Assembly: GCF_000012945.1 (NCBI RefSeq)
Contig: NC_007511.1
Location: 186,001 to 250,000, forward strand
DNA from: Burkholderia lata
Lineage (GTDB): Bacteria > Pseudomonadota > Gammaproteobacteria > Burkholderiales > Burkholderiaceae
Direction of reading: 5' to 3'
Length of the DNA: 64,000 bases
Part shown: positions 51,137 through 59,796 of the stretch, piece after piece
Position numbering within the stretch: the first letter of the stretch is position 1
How the letters are laid out: each line of letters begins with the position of its first letter
Translations under genes and position numbers: made by a program
The notes under the pieces: model-generated
The model's input: the letters and a program-made list of their open reading frames with translations, nothing else
Database searches by the model: none
Told to the model about the DNA's origin: nothing

Positions 51137-53404
51137 TCAGAAATCCACTTTCATGCTGACGGCGACCGTGCGTCCGGACGACGTATACGCATCGAGCACC
51201 TGCGAATCGGCCGCGATGCCGCGCACGTCCGACCAGTTCCAGTATTTGCGGTCGAACAGGTTGCGGATGCCGATCGTCGCGCTGACGTGCTTGTTGAAGC
51301 GGTAGCCGCCGCGCAGGTCGACGACGAACGACGACGGCGGCGAGAAGCACGCCTTGTTCGAGCAGTCGGACTTGTCGATGTCCTTGTCGCGTTTCGCGGC
51401 CTGGAACAGCAGGTCGGTCTGCACGTACCAGCGCTCGGTCGGCTCGTAGCGCACGCCGAACACGGCCGAGAACGGGTTGACGGTGTTGAGCGGCTGGCTG
51501 GCCGTGCCGTCGTTCTGCGTCGAGCCTTTCGTGAATGCCATCGCCGTCTTCAGCGTGATGCCGTTCGGCATCACCCATTCGGCGCGGCCTTCGAGGCCGT
51601 GAATGCGCGCGTCGGCAAAGTTCACGTACTGGAACACGAACGGGTCGGTCGGCCGGCCGCTGCCGGCGATCGTCGTGCGCGAGATGAAGTTGCGGTAGCG
51701 GCCCGTGAACGCAGCGGCGCTGTAGCGCACCACGCCGTAGCCGGTGCCGGCCTTGCCGCGCAGCCCCGCTTCGAACGTATCGCTCGTCTCGGGCTTCAGG
51801 TTCGGATTGCCGATCGACGTATAGCCGTACACCGGGTTCGAGAAGCTGCTGTTCACCTGGTCGGGCGTCGGCGCGCGGAAGCCGTGCGCGTACTGCACGT
51901 ACGGGATGACCGCGGGCGTGATCTCGTAGAGCACGGCGACGCGCGGCGACAGTTCGTTTGCGCTCGTCGACACGGCCTTGCCGGTGAACAGCGGATCGTT
52001 CTCGGTCGGGCTCAGCCGGTACGTGTCGAAGCGCAGGCCCGGCGTGACGAGCAGGCGGCCGTAGCCGATCTGGTCCTGCACGAACGCGCCGAACAGCGTG
52101 TAGTCGGTGTCGGGGAACGCCTTGTTCGGGAACGCTTCGCCGACGCCCGGCACCGTGCCGTCGCGCATGTTCGTCACGCGCGACACGCTGCCGTCGACGC
52201 CATACAGCAGCTTGTGCGCGAACGGGCCGGTCGTGAAGCCGCTTTCCGCGAACGCGGAGCCGCCGAACGTGCGCTCCTTGTACTGGTTGTCGCGCGAACG
52301 CGAAGCCGCCCGGCCGCGCGTCTCGAACGCGTACTGGTCCTGCTTGGCTTCCTGGTAGTAGAACTGCACGTGCGCGGTCTGGAACCAGCGGAACGCATCG
52401 TCGCGGAAGTCGTAGTCGACGCTGAAGCGGTTGCGCTCGAGCCGGTCGTAGGTCGTGAGGCCGAGCGTGGTCGGCGGGCTGATCGCCGACAGCACGTCGG
52501 TGCTCACGCGGCGCTGCACCGTTTCGGCGGTGAACTTGATCGTGTCGCGCGTGGTCGGCGTCAGCACGAGCTTGCCGAGCAGCGATTCCGAATAGACGTC
52601 CTGCGGGTTCGACGTGGTGCGCAGCGTGCTCGCCGAGTTGTTGCTGCCGCGCGTGTCGACCTCGTGGCCGCGCCGGCCGTCGGCGATGATCATCCCCTGT
52701 ACGCGATCGTTGCCGCCCGCGGCCGACACGGTCGCGCCGACGCTGCGGTCGGCCGAGTCGTAGCTCGGCCGGAACGAGAAGTAGTAGGGCTTGTTGTAGA
52801 TCGACAGCAGGTCGCGCGGGTCCTTCGTGATGAAGTTCACCGCGCCGGTCAGGCCGTCGCTGCCGTAGAGCGCCGAGGCCGGCCCGCGCAGGATCTCGAT
52901 GCGCTTGAGCGTGTCGAGATCGGCGTAGTCGCCGCGCCCCGCTTCGAGCGGGCCGAACGAAAACGCGTTCGGCAGGCGGATGCCGTCTTCCATCAGCAGC
53001 ACGCGATTGCCTTCGAGGCCGCGGATGTTGATGCTCGAATCGCCGTCGCGGCCGCCGCCGAGCGCAGCGCTGCCTGGCCGGTACGCGGTGCGGCGCACGG
53101 TGACGCCCGGCTCGTAGCGCAGCGCGTCCTTGATGTTGGTGGCCTGCTGTTCTTCCAGATCCTCGTCGGTGATCACCGAGACGGACGCAGCCGTGCGGCT
53201 CGTGGCCGTGGCGGTGCGGTTGGCCGTGACGGTGACGGGGTCGAGCAGCGCCGCATCGCCGCGGGTGGACGCGGCGACGAGAATGGTGGAAGGCGAGGTG
53301 GCGCCTTGCGGCGTCGAATCGGCGTGAGCCGTGGCGGCGGACAGGCCGAACGCGCCGAACAGCGCGGCACAGATCGGCCGCCGCGCCAGCGTATAGCAAT
53401 GCAC
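51137..53404 (-). CDS. hmuR: TonB-dependent haem receptor
   Basis: A 755-aa outer-membrane receptor. GTG 53404 (after GGGAG) starts a signal peptide ending TAHA; TonB box is near DPVTVTANR; plug domain 60-200 (LMEDGIRLPNAFS, LKRIEILRGPASALYGSDGLTGAVNFITKDP); barrel to the last phenylalanine (VSMKVDF). The haem-receptor signature FRAPTPDQVN (FRAP) and NPNL are present, so haem or haemoprotein is the substrate. It is the first gene of the haem operon (receptor, HmuS, HmuTUV), and a Fur box lies 128 bp upstream. Confidence 0.95.
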   Translation of the reverse strand: MHCYTLARRPICAALFGAFGLSAATAHADSTPQGATSPSTILVAASTRGDAALLDPVTVTANRTATATSRTAASVSVITDEDLEEQQATNIKDALRYEPGVTVRRTAYRPGSAALGGGRDGDSSINIRGLEGNRVLLMEDGIRLPNAFSFGPLEAGRGDYADLDTLKRIEILRGPASALYGSDGLTGAVNFITKDPRDLLSIYNKPYYFSFRPSYDSADRSVGATVSAAGGNDRVQGMIIADGRRGHEVDTRGSNNSASTLRTTSNPQDVYSESLLGKLVLTPTTRDTIKFTAETVQRRVSTDVLSAISPPTTLGLTTYDRLERNRFSVDYDFRDDAFRWFQTAHVQFYYQEAKQDQYAFETRGRAASRSRDNQYKERTFGGSAFAESGFTTGPFAHKLLYGVDGSVSRVTNMRDGTVPGVGEAFPNKAFPDTDYTLFGAFVQDQIGYGRLLVTPGLRFDTYRLSPTENDPLFTGKAVSTSANELSPRVAVLYEITPAVIPYVQYAHGFRAPTPDQVNSSFSNPVYGYTSIGNPNLKPETSDTFEAGLRGKAGTGYGVVRYSAAAFTGRYRNFISRTTIAGSGRPTDPFVFQYVNFADARIHGLEGRAEWVMPNGITLKTAMAFTKGSTQNDGTASQPLNTVNPFSAVFGVRYEPTERWYVQTDLLFQAAKRDKDIDKSDCSNKACFSPPSSFVVDLRGGYRFNKHVSATIGIRNLFDRKYWNWSDVRGIAADSQVLDAYTSSGRTVAVSMKVDF

Positions 53405-53531
53405 AGGTGGTCTCCCATTGATGATGACAAGCCCGAAGGCTGGCTGGGTGACGCGTTCACCTGGCTGGCCCGCCCGCGCGCGGAAGGCGGCGAGCGGCGA
53501 ATTGAAAGGCAACTGATAACTTTACCAGTGT

Positions 53532-53550
53532 AAATGAGAATTATTATCAA
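53532..53550. promoter_or_regulatory. Fur box of the haem operon
   Basis: AAATGAGAATTATTATCAA matches the 19-bp Fur consensus (GATAATGATAATCATTATC) well on the minus strand. Located 128 bp upstream of hmuR. Likely iron repression of the operon. Confidence 0.8.
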
Positions 53551-53642
53551 TACAAGAACGGGAAGCGGACCGCGTGGGTGAGCGCTTACCTGCGCGGCTC
53601 GGGCGAGCCGCGGCGGGAAATTCGGGAGAAGCGTCGGTTTGG

Positions 53643-53870
53643 TCAGGCCAGCGCTTCGATGCGGATCAGCAGGTTGCGCGCATGCGTGATGAACGCGTCG
53701 TGCGTCGCGCGATCGCTGTGGCCTTCGAGGCCGGCTTGCTCGGCGAACGCGATCTGTTCGGTGTAGAGGTCGACGAGCGCTCGGCGTGCGTCAGGGGGAA
53801 GCGCGCGGATCATCGACACGATCAGCAGTTCCTGCGCGCGAAGCGTGCCGGACAGCGTCTGGACGTTCAT
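53643..53870 (-). CDS. Hypothetical protein, 75 aa
   Basis: A 75-aa all-helical protein (LRAQELLIVSMIRALPPDARRALVDLYTEQIAFAEQAGL). No family recognised. The start ATG 53870 has GGAGGCC at six bases, a good site, which supports a real gene. It lies 239 bases from the haem operon start and is on the same strand, so it is downstream of nothing in it. Confidence 0.65.
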   Translation of the reverse strand: MNVQTLSGTLRAQELLIVSMIRALPPDARRALVDLYTEQIAFAEQAGLEGHSDRATHDAFITHARNLLIRIEALA

Positions 53871-54071
53871 GCTGGCCTCCTCGGACGATGCGGCGGCGAG
53901 CCGCTCTTTCCATACTAGGCGGTCGGCGTACGCAGCGCAGGCGCGGTGTTGGCCAGGCGGTGGGCGGAATGCGTTTCGACGGGGCAATCGACGGCGCCAT
54001 GGCGCGACGCGAAACGTGCCGCGCGCGGCCGGGTACCGCGAATCGAAGCGCGCAGGGATGCGAACGGGGAA

Positions 54072-54455
54072 TCAGCCGGCCGACTTCGCGGCCTGTGCCT
54101 CGCGCACGACCTGCGCGACGCGTTCGACGAACTCGACGTCGACGCTCGACAGCGCTTCGCGCTTGCCGTCGGGCATGTCGACCATCAGGCGATACGTGAC
54201 GTCCTGCGTGGCCCATGCGAGATAGCCGACGACGGCGAGCATCACGCCGACGACGAGCACGGCGCTCGATCCGGCGATGCCGCCCGCGACGGCGGCGGCC
54301 GCGCCGATCAACGAGATCAGCGACGGCACGAGGCGGTTCTTCGGAATCTTGACGACATCGACCTGGCGGATATCACGGAGTGCGAATACCTGACCGGCGG
54401 CCGACAGGCCGTTGCGCGTGATCATCACGCCACGTTCGTTGAATGCGTTTTCCAT
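54072..54455 (-). CDS. DUF6232-like membrane protein
   Basis: A 127-aa protein: GVMITRNGLSAAGQVFALRDIRQVDVVKIPK, two closely spaced hydrophobic helices (SLISLIGAAAAVAGGIAGSSAVLVVGVMLAVVGYLAW), then a soluble strand-rich tail (VTYRLMVDMPDGKREALSS). The order matches the DUF6232 type of small membrane proteins. Function unknown. Start at 54455; no strong ribosome site. Confidence 0.65.
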   Translation of the reverse strand: MENAFNERGVMITRNGLSAAGQVFALRDIRQVDVVKIPKNRLVPSLISLIGAAAAVAGGIAGSSAVLVVGVMLAVVGYLAWATQDVTYRLMVDMPDGKREALSSVDVEFVERVAQVVREAQAAKSAG

Positions 54456-54579
54456 CGTGTGTTGCGTGGACGAAAACGCGCAGCGTAGCAGGTTTCGTTG
54501 CGGCATCAAACGAGACCGACTGCCGCACGATGCGTGCGGCGCGGCTGAAAGACGGGAAGCGGGGGGAACAAAAAGGCGT

Positions 54580-54843
54580 TCAGAACTGCAGGCGACCGTC
54601 GCCGTAAAGCCGGCCCGGCACGTGTGAGGCGACCACTTCGGCGATCTCTTCGTCGGTCGATTCGGCCGGTACGATCTGGCGCCGTGCGGGCGCGTCGAGA
54701 TGCATCGTCCATTCGACGAGACGATATGGCCGGCCCCACGGGCGCTGCATTTCGACCGATACGCGGCAGCTCTGGACCGGCATCGAGTGTTGGCACGTCA
54801 GAATCGCGTGCAGATGGCTGAAAACGGTATCTTCGATCATCAT
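54580..54843 (-). CDS. Hypothetical protein, 87 aa
   Basis: An 87-aa protein (VFSHLHAILTCQHSMPVQSCRVSVEMQRPWGRPYRLVEWTMHLDAPARRQIVP...). No family recognised. Two ATG codons in a row (54843, 54840) after GGAGG; the second has better spacing. Likely cytosolic. The codon use is normal for the window. Confidence 0.65.
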   Translation of the reverse strand: MMIEDTVFSHLHAILTCQHSMPVQSCRVSVEMQRPWGRPYRLVEWTMHLDAPARRQIVPAESTDEEIAEVVASHVPGRLYGDGRLQF

Positions 54844-54982
54844 GGCCTCCGATCCTGTCTTGTGGGCAATCGATGGCGGCGCCGTCGGCGGTTCAAAAAA
54901 AAAGCCGCCGATGCTCAGGCGGCCAACAGGGGGGGTGAGAGCATCCTCTCAGCCCAGAATTAAGCGAAACTTAAAAGCACAT

Positions 54983-55013
54983 AAAAAAGCGCCCCGCGTG
55001 GAGCGGGGCGCTT
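54983..55013 (-). terminator. Terminator of porin gene
   Basis: On the minus strand GCGCCCCGC and GCGGGGCGC (9-bp arms plus two A-T pairs) with loop TCCAC, then TTTTTT. Strong intrinsic terminator. Confidence 0.9.
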
Positions 55014-55047
55014 CTTGCCGTCGTGATCCGCGAGTTAAGCGGATGCT

Positions 55048-56199
55048 TTAGAACTTGTGACGGATACCGACGCGAGCGGCGAGCTGGTTCGATGCGCCCG
55101 TGCCCGACGTGTTGAAGTAGCTCGTGCTCGAGCCGATCTGCGCCTGCACGTTGTTGCCCGACGCCTTCTGGTAGACCACCAGGCCGTACACGTCCGTACG
55201 CTTGCTGAGTGCGTAGTCGAGTGCCAGGTTGCCCTGGTTCCAGTGTGCCGAGCTGCCGCTCTGCGTGGCGTTCGTGTACGTGTAGCCTGCTGCTGCCGAC
55301 AGGGCCGGCGTGATCGCGTACTTCAGGCCTGCTTCGTATGCGTTGTAGAACGTGCCCGATGCGCCTGCAGCGATCGGGGTGAACTGCGTGCGCGTCCACA
55401 GGGCCCATGCCGTTGCCGGGCCGAAGACGTAGCGGCCGCCGACGCCGTACGTGCGCAGGTCGCGGATGTTGGTCAGCGCGAGGTTCGCGATCGACGTCGA
55501 GAATGCCGGCGTCGACTGGCTCGGGAAGCGGATGTCCGTGTACGCGGCGCCCAGCGAGAACGGGCCGTTCGCGTAGTTCAGGCCGAAGCTGTAAGCGCGC
55601 GACGAGCCGCCGGTGTTCGACGCGCCCGAGCCGTTTGCGCCGGCGAAGTCGGTCGAGTTCGAGAAGCCGTACAACGCGCCGAACGTGAAGCCCGAGTAGT
55701 TCGCGCTCTGGAACTTCACAGCGTTGTTGATGCGGCTCGACGTCAGCTGGTCGATGTCGTTGACGTGGTACGCGTAGTTCCCTGCGACCGTGTTGCCGCC
55801 GGTCGAGTAGTTCGAGCCGAGGACATCGGTCGAGAACGAGTACTGGCGACCGAACGTGACCGTACCGTATTGTTGCTGGCTCAGGCCGACGTACGCTTGA
55901 CGACCGAAGATCGCGCCACCCTGGCCGATCGTGCCGTTGCCGCTGTTGAAGCCGTTTTCGAGCACGAAGATCGCCTTCAGGCCGCCACCGAGGTCTTCGG
56001 TGCCGCGCAGGCCCCAACGGCTGCCCTGGGCAACGCCGTCGTCGTACTTGAACATCTTGCCGCTACCGGTAGCGGTCTTGCTGTGGTTCACGTAGCTGAT
56101 ACCGGCATCGATGACGCCGTACAGGGTCACGCTGCTTTGTGCGTGAGCTGCGCCAGTCGTGGCTGCCAGGACGGCGATGGTCAACAGTTTCTTGTTCAA
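55048..56199 (-). CDS. OmpC-type Gram-negative porin
   Basis: A 383-aa outer-membrane porin. Signal peptide NKKLLTIAVLAATTGAAHA, then QSSVTLYGVIDAGISYVNH and GSRWGLRGTEDLGGGLKAIFVLENGFN, GRQAYVGL and the C-terminal VGIRHKF with final phenylalanine. Sixteen-strand trimeric general porin. The start codon is TTG at 56199 with GGAGA at normal distance; there is no in-frame ATG that fits the signal peptide, unusual for such an abundant protein. A 21-bp palindrome lies 105 bp upstream, before the divergent metQ. Confidence 0.93.
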   Translation of the reverse strand: MNKKLLTIAVLAATTGAAHAQSSVTLYGVIDAGISYVNHSKTATGSGKMFKYDDGVAQGSRWGLRGTEDLGGGLKAIFVLENGFNSGNGTIGQGGAIFGRQAYVGLSQQQYGTVTFGRQYSFSTDVLGSNYSTGGNTVAGNYAYHVNDIDQLTSSRINNAVKFQSANYSGFTFGALYGFSNSTDFAGANGSGASNTGGSSRAYSFGLNYANGPFSLGAAYTDIRFPSQSTPAFSTSIANLALTNIRDLRTYGVGGRYVFGPATAWALWTRTQFTPIAAGASGTFYNAYEAGLKYAITPALSAAAGYTYTNATQSGSSAHWNQGNLALDYALSKRTDVYGLVVYQKASGNNVQAQIGSSTSYFNTSGTGASNQLAARVGIRHKF

Positions 56200-56303
56200 A
56201 GGATTCTCCGAGCGAATAAATGGCGTGTCCAGTTGCGGTTCCGGCGCTCTCTATGGGCGCTTTCACGGACCGGCGGCAACTTTATCGAGGGGCCACGTAA
56301 TGA

Positions 56304-56324
56304 ATATGACAGCGACTGTCATAT
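56304..56324. promoter_or_regulatory. 21-bp inverted repeat between porin and metQ
   Basis: ATATGACAG-CGA-CTGTCATAT, perfect 9-bp arms. Located 105 bp upstream of the porin start and 184 bp upstream of metQ; could be an operator for either. Confidence 0.65.
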
Positions 56325-56437
56325 GAAGAATGTGTGGCGTCGATGCGACACTGGATTCTGCCCGGTTGCGCTATCGGGGGTTATACCGAATTCGGCTGAG
56401 AATCGATCCGGATCGGGAATATGCACATGAAATAAGC

Positions 56438-56485
56438 TTGGTTGGTGGCGTTCCGGCCCCATGCCACGATCCGTGTTCCAACCAA
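56438..56485 (+). promoter_or_regulatory. Possible hairpin in metQ leader
   Basis: TTGGTTGG and CCAACCAA pair, 32-nt loop with a smaller inner pairing (TGGC/GCCA). It lies before the metQ ribosome site (AAGAGGACACC). May be an attenuator or an unrecognised riboswitch; it has no match I know of to SAM classes. Confidence 0.35.
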
Positions 56486-56507
56486 TAACACGGGACAAGA
56501 GGACACC

Positions 56508-57314
56508 ATGCGACGTTCATTCCTGACCGGCCTCGGCGCACTCGCCGCGGCGCTGGCATTCGCGGCGCCCGGCGCGCACGCCGACCCGCAAACGCTGAAG
56601 ATCGGCACGATGAGCGGCCCCGATGCGCAGATCTGGACCGAGGTGACGAAGGTCGCCGCGCGCGAAGGCCTCGCGATCAAGGTCATCGAATTCAACGACT
56701 ACGTGCAGCCGAACGCGGCGCTCGATTCCGGCGATCTGGACGCGAACGGCTTCCAGCACCAGCCGTTCCTCGACAGCCAGATCAAGCAGCGCGGCTACAA
56801 GATCGTCAACGTCGGGCTCACTTACACGGCGCCGATGGGCTTCTATTCGAAGAAGCTCAAATCGCTGAAGGACTTGCCGGTAGGCGCGAAGGTCGGGATC
56901 CAGAACGATCCGTCGAACGGCAACCGCGCGCTGCTGCTGCTGCAGAAATACGGCGTGATCAAGCTGAAGGCGGGCGCCGGCACGAACGGCGTGAACGCAA
57001 CGCCGCTCGACGTCGCCGAGAACCCGAAGAAGATCAAGATCGTCGAACTCGACGCCGCGCAGCTGCCGCGCGCGCTGCCCGACGTCGATGCCGCGTCGAT
57101 CAACACCGACTACGCGGTGAAGGCCGGGCTCACGCCGGTGAAGGATGCGATCGCGATCGAGGATCTGCGCGGGCCGTACGCGAACCTGATCGCCGTGCGC
57201 GCGCAGGACAAGGACAAGGCGTGGGTGAAGAAGCTCGTCGCGGCCTATGAATCGGACGACGTGCGCAAGTTCATCGACCAGAAGTTCGGCGGCGCAATCG
57301 TGCCGGCGTTCTGA
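56508..57314 (+). CDS. metQ: Methionine ABC transporter binding protein
   Basis: A 268-aa NlpA/MetQ-type substrate-binding protein. Signal peptide ending GAHA (residue 25), not a lipobox, so it is periplasmic, not lipidated. LKIGTMSGPDAQIWTEVTKVA and GDLDANGFQHQPFLDSQIKQRGYKIVNVGLTYTAPMGFYSKKLKSL are standard for MetQ. ABC permease and ATPase are not next to it, so it is an orphan binding protein that would use a permease elsewhere. A terminator-like hairpin follows. Confidence 0.92.
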   Translation: MRRSFLTGLGALAAALAFAAPGAHADPQTLKIGTMSGPDAQIWTEVTKVAAREGLAIKVIEFNDYVQPNAALDSGDLDANGFQHQPFLDSQIKQRGYKIVNVGLTYTAPMGFYSKKLKSLKDLPVGAKVGIQNDPSNGNRALLLLQKYGVIKLKAGAGTNGVNATPLDVAENPKKIKIVELDAAQLPRALPDVDAASINTDYAVKAGLTPVKDAIAIEDLRGPYANLIAVRAQDKDKAWVKKLVAAYESDDVRKFIDQKFGGAIVPAF

Positions 57315-57363
57315 ACGTTTTCACGTACGTACCGGATGGCCGGATATCGACGATCCGGAAAGC

Positions 57364-57389
57364 AAATCGCCCGCGCAAGCGGGCGATTT
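57364..57389 (+). terminator. Terminator of metQ
   Basis: AAATCGCCCGC-GCAA-GCGGGCGATTT, 11-bp arms, the T run formed by the arm itself and then CGTT. 49 bases past the stop. Confidence 0.7.
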
Positions 57390-57447
57390 CGTTGGTGCGC
57401 GCGGGTGAGCGCGATGCGCGCCGTGACCCGGCGCGCAAGCCGCCCGC

Positions 57448-58563
57448 TCAGGCCGACAGCAGCGAACCGGTGCGGATCGCGGTCGCGCCGGCAATCCGCG
57501 CGACTTCCATGCCGGCCGTCGCGAAGCGCACGATCTGGCGCGCGTACAGCACGCCCGACACGCTGCTCTTCAGTGTGACGACGCGATCGGTCAGCGGATC
57601 GACGATGTCGGCCACGGCCTGGCCGACCTCGATCATCACGCCGACCGGCGTGCGGAACACGATCACGCCCGACACGGGCGCGACGAGCGGATCGGTGCCC
57701 GCGAGCGGCGTAGCCGGATGCGCGAGCGGCGGCAGCGGCGCCGGCGTGCCGTCGACGACACCGCGCTCGGTCAGGTATTCGACGATCGCCTGCGCGTCCT
57801 TTTCGGCGAACTCGTACGACACGTCGCGCTCGCTGCGCAGCTCGATCGTGACGGAAATCGCGCCGTTCGGGATCGGGAAGCGGTCGCCGAAACGGTTACG
57901 CAGGTCCGACCAGCAGAAGCTGTGGATCTCGTCGAACGGGTTGCCGACCGAGTTCAGCGCGAGCAGCGACGCCTGCGCGTCGAGGTAGCGCGACAGCGGC
58001 TCGACGTCGGGCCACAGATCGGGATTCGTGTAGAGGTGCATCACCGCATCGCTGTCGCAGTGCAGGTCGAGCACGATATCGGCGTCGAACGACAGCTTCT
58101 GCAGCGCGAGGCGCTGCGAGTCGAGCTCGGTGCGCGGCGCCTGCTCGTCGAGCGCTTCGCGCATCGCGGCGCGCACGGCGACGAGGTTGTGCTGCGCGTC
58201 GTTCGTGAGGCGGTGTTCGACACGCGGCAGCACGAGCGCCGCGAGATCGTAGAAATTGCGGTTGAAGTTCTGCATCGAGCCGAGCTCGAAGCGGCCGAGA
58301 TGATCGCCGAACACGTGTTGCGACAGGCCGATCGGGTTCGGCACGGGCACGATGACGACTTCGCCGCGCAGCTTCCCGGCAGTCTCGAGCGCGGCGATCT
58401 TGCGGCGCAGCAGCGTGGCGACCAGCATGCCGGGCAGTTCGTCCGCGTGCAGCGACGACTGGATATAGACCTTCTTGCCGCCGCGCGGGCCGTAGTGAAA
58501 GCTCGTGATCTGGCGTTCGGTACCGACGGCGGGGGAAATCAGCGGATGGGTCTGCGTTTGCAT
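57448..58563 (-). CDS. Succinylglutamate desuccinylase/aspartoacylase family protein
   Basis: A 371-aa zinc deacylase of the AstE/aspartoacylase superfamily. Zinc ligands: H39 and E42 (SSLHADELPGM), H168 (DIVLDLHCDSD). The C-terminal 110 residues form an all-beta domain. Probable substrate is an acylated amino acid. It lies near a basic-amino-acid binding protein (58788) on the same strand, which suggests a role in arginine or ornithine use, but a terminator separates them. Confidence 0.88.
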   Translation of the reverse strand: MQTQTHPLISPAVGTERQITSFHYGPRGGKKVYIQSSLHADELPGMLVATLLRRKIAALETAGKLRGEVVIVPVPNPIGLSQHVFGDHLGRFELGSMQNFNRNFYDLAALVLPRVEHRLTNDAQHNLVAVRAAMREALDEQAPRTELDSQRLALQKLSFDADIVLDLHCDSDAVMHLYTNPDLWPDVEPLSRYLDAQASLLALNSVGNPFDEIHSFCWSDLRNRFGDRFPIPNGAISVTIELRSERDVSYEFAEKDAQAIVEYLTERGVVDGTPAPLPPLAHPATPLAGTDPLVAPVSGVIVFRTPVGVMIEVGQAVADIVDPLTDRVVTLKSSVSGVLYARQIVRFATAGMEVARIAGATAIRTGSLLSA

Positions 58564-58724
58564 GATGGGGGAGTGCGGCGCAGCCGCGAATGATCCGGTG
58601 TGCGTGGAAGATCGATTGTACGTTGCCCCCTCGCCGCCATCAAACCGGCGCCAGAACACGTCGATTTTCTTTGAGAATCATCAGGTTGGTGCGGAAAAAA
58701 TAACACCGCCGGTACCGCGCGCGC

Positions 58725-58754
58725 AAAAAAACGGGCTCCTTGCGGAGCCCGTTT
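58725..58754 (-). terminator. Terminator of amino-acid binding protein gene
   Basis: On the minus strand AAACGGGCTCC-GCAA-GGAGCCCGTTT, 11-bp arms, then TTTT. Lies 34 bases past the stop of the gene at 58788. Confidence 0.88.
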
Positions 58755-58787
58755 GCGACGCAGCGAAGCGTGCGCCTGGCGTGCGGA

Positions 58788-59570
58788 TTACTTGCCGTAG
58801 ACGTCGAAATCGAAGTACTTCTTCGCGATCTTCGCGTACGTGCCGTCCTTGCGCATGCCGGCGATCGCGCCGTCGATCTTCGCCTTCAGGTCGGTGTCTT
58901 CCTTGCGCAGGCCGATGCCGGCGCCTTCGCCGAGCGTCTTCGGATCGTCGAGATCCTTGCCGGCGAAATCGAAGTTCGCGCCGCGCGGCGTCTTCAGGAA
59001 GCCGATTTCAGCCTGCACCGCATCCTGCAGCGCGCCGTCCAGACGGCCGGAGATCAGGTCGGCGTAGACCTGGTCCTGGTTCTGGTAAGGCACGACGTTC
59101 ACGCCCTTCGAGGCCCAGTACGTCTTCGCATAGGTTTCCTGGATCGTGCCCTGCTCGACGCCGACCGACTTGCCCTTCAGCGATTCGGCCGTCGGCATCA
59201 GGCCGGCGCCCTTCTTCGTCACGAGGCGCGTCGGCGTGTTGAACAGCTTCGCCGAGAAGGCGATCTGCTCCTGACGCGCCGGCGTCATCGACATCGACGA
59301 CAGCACGCCGTCGAACTTGCGGGCCTTCAGTGCCGGAATCATCCCGTCGAAGTCGTTTTCGATCCACACGCACTTCGCGTTCATGCGGCGGCAGATTTCG
59401 TTGCCGAGGTCGACGTCGAACCCGACCACCTTGCCGTCAGCGCCTTTCGATTCGAAAGGCGGGTAGCTTGCGTCGACGCCGAACCGCACGGTCGTCCAGT
59501 CCTTCGCATACGCGGTGCCTGCCGATACGGCGAGCAGGGCTACGGTCACAGCCGCAAGAATCTTTTTCAC
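58788..59570 (-). CDS. Lysine/arginine/ornithine-type ABC binding protein
   Basis: A 260-aa periplasmic binding protein of family 3 (ArgT/HisJ type): signal peptide MKKILAAVTVALLAVSAGTAYA, VRFGVDASYPPFESKGADGKVVGFDVDLGNEICRRMNAKCVWIENDFDGMIPALKARKFDGVLSSMSMTPARQEQIAFSAKLF. GTG 59570 is the start, with GAGGAG at seven bases. Permease and ATPase are not adjacent. It lies downstream of a LysR gene by 226 bases. Confidence 0.9.
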   Translation of the reverse strand: MKKILAAVTVALLAVSAGTAYAKDWTTVRFGVDASYPPFESKGADGKVVGFDVDLGNEICRRMNAKCVWIENDFDGMIPALKARKFDGVLSSMSMTPARQEQIAFSAKLFNTPTRLVTKKGAGLMPTAESLKGKSVGVEQGTIQETYAKTYWASKGVNVVPYQNQDQVYADLISGRLDGALQDAVQAEIGFLKTPRGANFDFAGKDLDDPKTLGEGAGIGLRKEDTDLKAKIDGAIAGMRKDGTYAKIAKKYFDFDVYGK

Positions 59571-59796
59571 TCGGTGACTCCTCGTTTTGTTCGATGGGTG
59601 CGCGGTTGTGCCGCGCCGTAAGCCTTCGGCCCGGCGCGGCTTCGCGACAGGCTGTCCGTTTCGCCCACCCGATGCGGGCGCGCGACGTGCGCAAGATTAT
59701 CAAGACAAAATACCGGCAGGGCGCCTAGGACAAGCCCCGATACCGGGCCCGGCGGCGGCGCGTCGGGTGCGCCGCCGTTTCAGACACAGGAACGAT

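Noticed and set aside
51110..53533. An 807-codon plus-strand open frame opposite the haem receptor gene
   Set aside because: It is antisense to a clear TonB-dependent receptor and its translation has no recognisable domain.
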